DNA from: Pseudanabaena sp. M085S1SP2A07QC
GTDB taxonomy: Bacteria; Cyanobacteriota; Cyanobacteriia; Pseudanabaenales; Pseudanabaenaceae
Reading direction: 5' to 3'
Assembly: GCA_020404895.1 (NCBI GenBank)
Contig: JADBWK010000044.1
Location: forward strand, 1 to 64,000
Length of the DNA stretch: 64,000 nucleotides
Shown piece by piece: positions 61,621-64,000 of the stretch. The position numbers were made by a program, and so were the translations under genes. Within the stretch, counting starts at the first letter, position 1, and every line of letters starts with the position of its first letter. Below the pieces are notes generated by a model. That model worked only from the letters and a program-made list of their open reading frames with translations, had not been told where the DNA came from and ran no database searches.

Positions 61621-64000
61621 ATGAAAATTCTCAAAATCCAGACATTACGTGGTCCAAATTATTGGAGTATCCAACGACATCAGCTTGTAGTTGTGCGATT
61701 AGATTTAGAGGATTTTCAAGTACAACGAATTAGCTTTTATCAAAATTTATGCAAAGTTTTACCAAGTCTAGCGGGGAAAGACATCGCTCAGCGACCTGAT
61801 ATCAGTGACTCTGATTTCTTGGCAGAAATTGTTAAAGATATTGCGATCGCACTTCAAGGCTATGTTGGCATGAAGGTGGATTTTGGCACAATTAGACAAA
61901 CTGTTGAAAAAAATGTCTATCAAATCGTATTTGAGTATCAAACCGAAGGTGCTGGACGTTATGCGGCACGAGCTGCCGTAAGGATTTGTACCAGCATTTT
62001 AGAAACGGGAACCTACGCAACTACCGAGTTGCAAGAGGATCTCAAGGATTTAAGAGATATTCGTCTTGATGGTCAATTAGGTCCAAGTACTGAGTCCATT
62101 GTTGCCGAAGCTAAAGCCCAAAATATTCCTTGGTTAGAACTTGGTAGCCGAGCCATGATTCAGCTTGGATATGGAGTACATCAGAGTCGGATTCAGGCAA
62201 CTTTATCGAATAAGACGGGGATCTTAGCCGTTGAGTTAGCCTGTGACAAGGAAGGGACAAAGAGTATTTTACGGGCTTCAGGTGTTCCAGTGCCGAGGGG
62301 AACAACGATCCGATCGCCTAAATATCTGGAAGATGCGATCGCCGAAGTCGGCGGATTTCCAATTGTAATCAAGCCCTTAAATGGCAATCATGGTCGTGGG
62401 ATCACCATTGATATACGTAGTATCAAAGAGTCGATAGATGCCTTTGACATGGCGCAAGAAGTATCTGAAGAAGTAATTATCGAAAGATTTCATACTGGAC
62501 GGGATCATCGCATATTGGTGATCAATGGCAAATTTGTGGCAGTTGCTGAGCGCGTTCCTGCCAATGTCACAGGTGATGGGGTGTCATCTATTTCCCAACT
62601 AATTGAAATTACTAACCAAGATCCGCGTCGTGGCGATGGTCATGACAATGTCTTGACCCGTATCGAGATTGATCGCACGAGTATGGATATCCTCGCGAGA
62701 CAGGGCTTTACGCTAGAATCAGTACCGCCAAATGGTCAAGTTTGCTATCTCAAGGCAACTGCAAATTTAAGTACTGGTGGCGTATCAGTCGATCGCACTG
62801 ACGAGATTCACCCTGAAAATATCTGGCTTGCCGAGCGCGTAGCAAGAATTATCGGTCTGGATATTGCGGGCATTGATATGGTCACTGAAGATATCTCTTT
62901 ACCTGTCCGTCAAGTTGATGGGGCGATCGTGGAGGTAAATGCGGCTCCTGGGTTCAGAATGCATACGGCTCCAAGCATTGGCACACCGCGTAATGTGGCC
63001 GCGCCAGTCATAAATATGCTGTTTCCCCCTGGCTCACCTACGCGAGTGCCAATCGTAGCGATCACGGGGACAAATGGTAAAACTACGACTACACGACTAA
63101 TCGCTCATATCTTCAAGCAAACTGGCAAACGAGTCGGTTATACAACTACCGATGGGATTTACATTGGTGAATGTTTGGTTGAAAAGGGTGATACCACTGG
63201 CCCATACAGTGCTCAGGTGATCCTGCGCGATCCTACCGTTGAAGTTGCGATTCTTGAAACAGCTAGAGGCGGCATTCTGCGATCGGGATTAGGATTTGAT
63301 GGCAGCGATGTGGGAGTGGTGATGAACGTAGCCGCCGATCACCTTGGCATTGGCGACATTGACACGATTGAAGATCTCGCAAGGCTTAAGAGTGTGGTCG
63401 TAAAGACAACTTTATCCACTGGCTATGCTGTCCTGAATGCTGATGATCCATTGGTTGTTGCGATGGCTAAAGATGTGGAGGCAAAAATTGCTTACTTCAG
63501 CATGGATCCTGATAGTCTTTTAATCAAATCTCATATCGAGCAAGGTGGACTTGCCGCAGTATATGAAGAAGGTTATCTAACTATTCTAAAAGGGGATTGG
63601 AAACTACGAATTGAAGAAGCTGTCAACGTACCTTTGACCCTTGGTGGTCGTGCTGCCTTCAATATTCAAAATTCTCTGGCAGCAAGTTTAGCCGCCTTCT
63701 GCCAAGATGTACAGATTGAAGAAATTCGTCAAGGGCTTTCCACATTTGTGGCTTCGAGTGAGCAAACCCCTGGACGGATGAATTTATTTGATTTGGGTAA
63801 ATATCATGCGCTGGTCGATTATGCTCACAATCCTGCGGGATTTAAAGCGATCGCTGACTTTATCCAGAAATGGGAAGGCGAAGTGATCGGTGTGATTGGA
63901 GCACCTGGAGATCGGCGCGATGAGGATATCATAGAACTAGGGCAACTAGCGGCAAATATGTTTGGGCAGATATTTATTAAAGAAGATAAGGATCTTCGTG
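61621..64000 (+). CDS. cphA: cyanophycin synthetase (5' part; continues past window)
   Basis: MKILKIQTLRGPNYWSIQRHQLVVVRLDLEDF...; ATP-grasp region and ITGTNGKTTTTRLIAHIFKQTGKRVGYTTTDGIYIGE; open to window end so absent from ORF track. Confidence 0.95.
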   Translation, partial: MKILKIQTLRGPNYWSIQRHQLVVVRLDLEDFQVQRISFYQNLCKVLPSLAGKDIAQRPDISDSDFLAEIVKDIAIALQGYVGMKVDFGTIRQTVEKNVYQIVFEYQTEGAGRYAARAAVRICTSILETGTYATTELQEDLKDLRDIRLDGQLGPSTESIVAEAKAQNIPWLELGSRAMIQLGYGVHQSRIQATLSNKTGILAVELACDKEGTKSILRASGVPVPRGTTIRSPKYLEDAIAEVGGFPIVIKPLNGNHGRGITIDIRSIKESIDAFDMAQEVSEEVIIERFHTGRDHRILVINGKFVAVAERVPANVTGDGVSSISQLIEITNQDPRRGDGHDNVLTRIEIDRTSMDILARQGFTLESVPPNGQVCYLKATANLSTGGVSVDRTDEIHPENIWLAERVARIIGLDIAGIDMVTEDISLPVRQVDGAIVEVNAAPGFRMHTAPSIGTPRNVAAPVINMLFPPGSPTRVPIVAITGTNGKTTTTRLIAHIFKQTGKRVGYTTTDGIYIGECLVEKGDTTGPYSAQVILRDPTVEVAILETARGGILRSGLGFDGSDVGVVMNVAADHLGIGDIDTIEDLARLKSVVVKTTLSTGYAVLNADDPLVVAMAKDVEAKIAYFSMDPDSLLIKSHIEQGGLAAVYEEGYLTILKGDWKLRIEEAVNVPLTLGGRAAFNIQNSLAASLAAFCQDVQIEEIRQGLSTFVASSEQTPGRMNLFDLGKYHALVDYAHNPAGFKAIADFIQKWEGEVIGVIGAPGDRRDEDIIELGQLAANMFGQIFIKEDKDLR

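Overview
A 64 kb cyanobacterial chromosomal window, probably Pseudanabaena-like (inference from many HIP1 GCGATCGC octamers, CcsA, PsaM, Hli, ZipN/Ftn2, CphA/CphB and DUF4327). Most of it is ordinary housekeeping: ccsA, fabG, livH-type permease, cphB, clpP, glmM, fabD, argS, recA, zipN/ftn2, desC, phoU and the start of cphA at the right edge (not in the ORF track). There is one tRNA-Asp. Accessory content: an ars cluster (arsR / gap-arsJ / thioredoxin-permease), ParDE, decayed PIN/antitoxin modules, and a HIP1-poor three-gene cassette (MerR-like HTH, 925-aa N6-adenine methylase, ComEC-like MBL hydrolase; 35.8-40.1 kb), which is my best candidate for an undescribed defence-type system. Other leads: a TetR regulator fused to a degenerate tyrosine-recombinase-like domain, divergent from desC with two matching palindromic operators; a TPR-PRMT-like methyltransferase; a 151-bp MITE-like element with perfect TIRs and a 7-bp TSD; several families of hairpin repeats whose arms differ between copies while pairing is kept; and a 98-bp duplicated mechanosensitive-channel gene end flanking a three-gene block. 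All calls are from reading sequence and motif knowledge; no searches were run.
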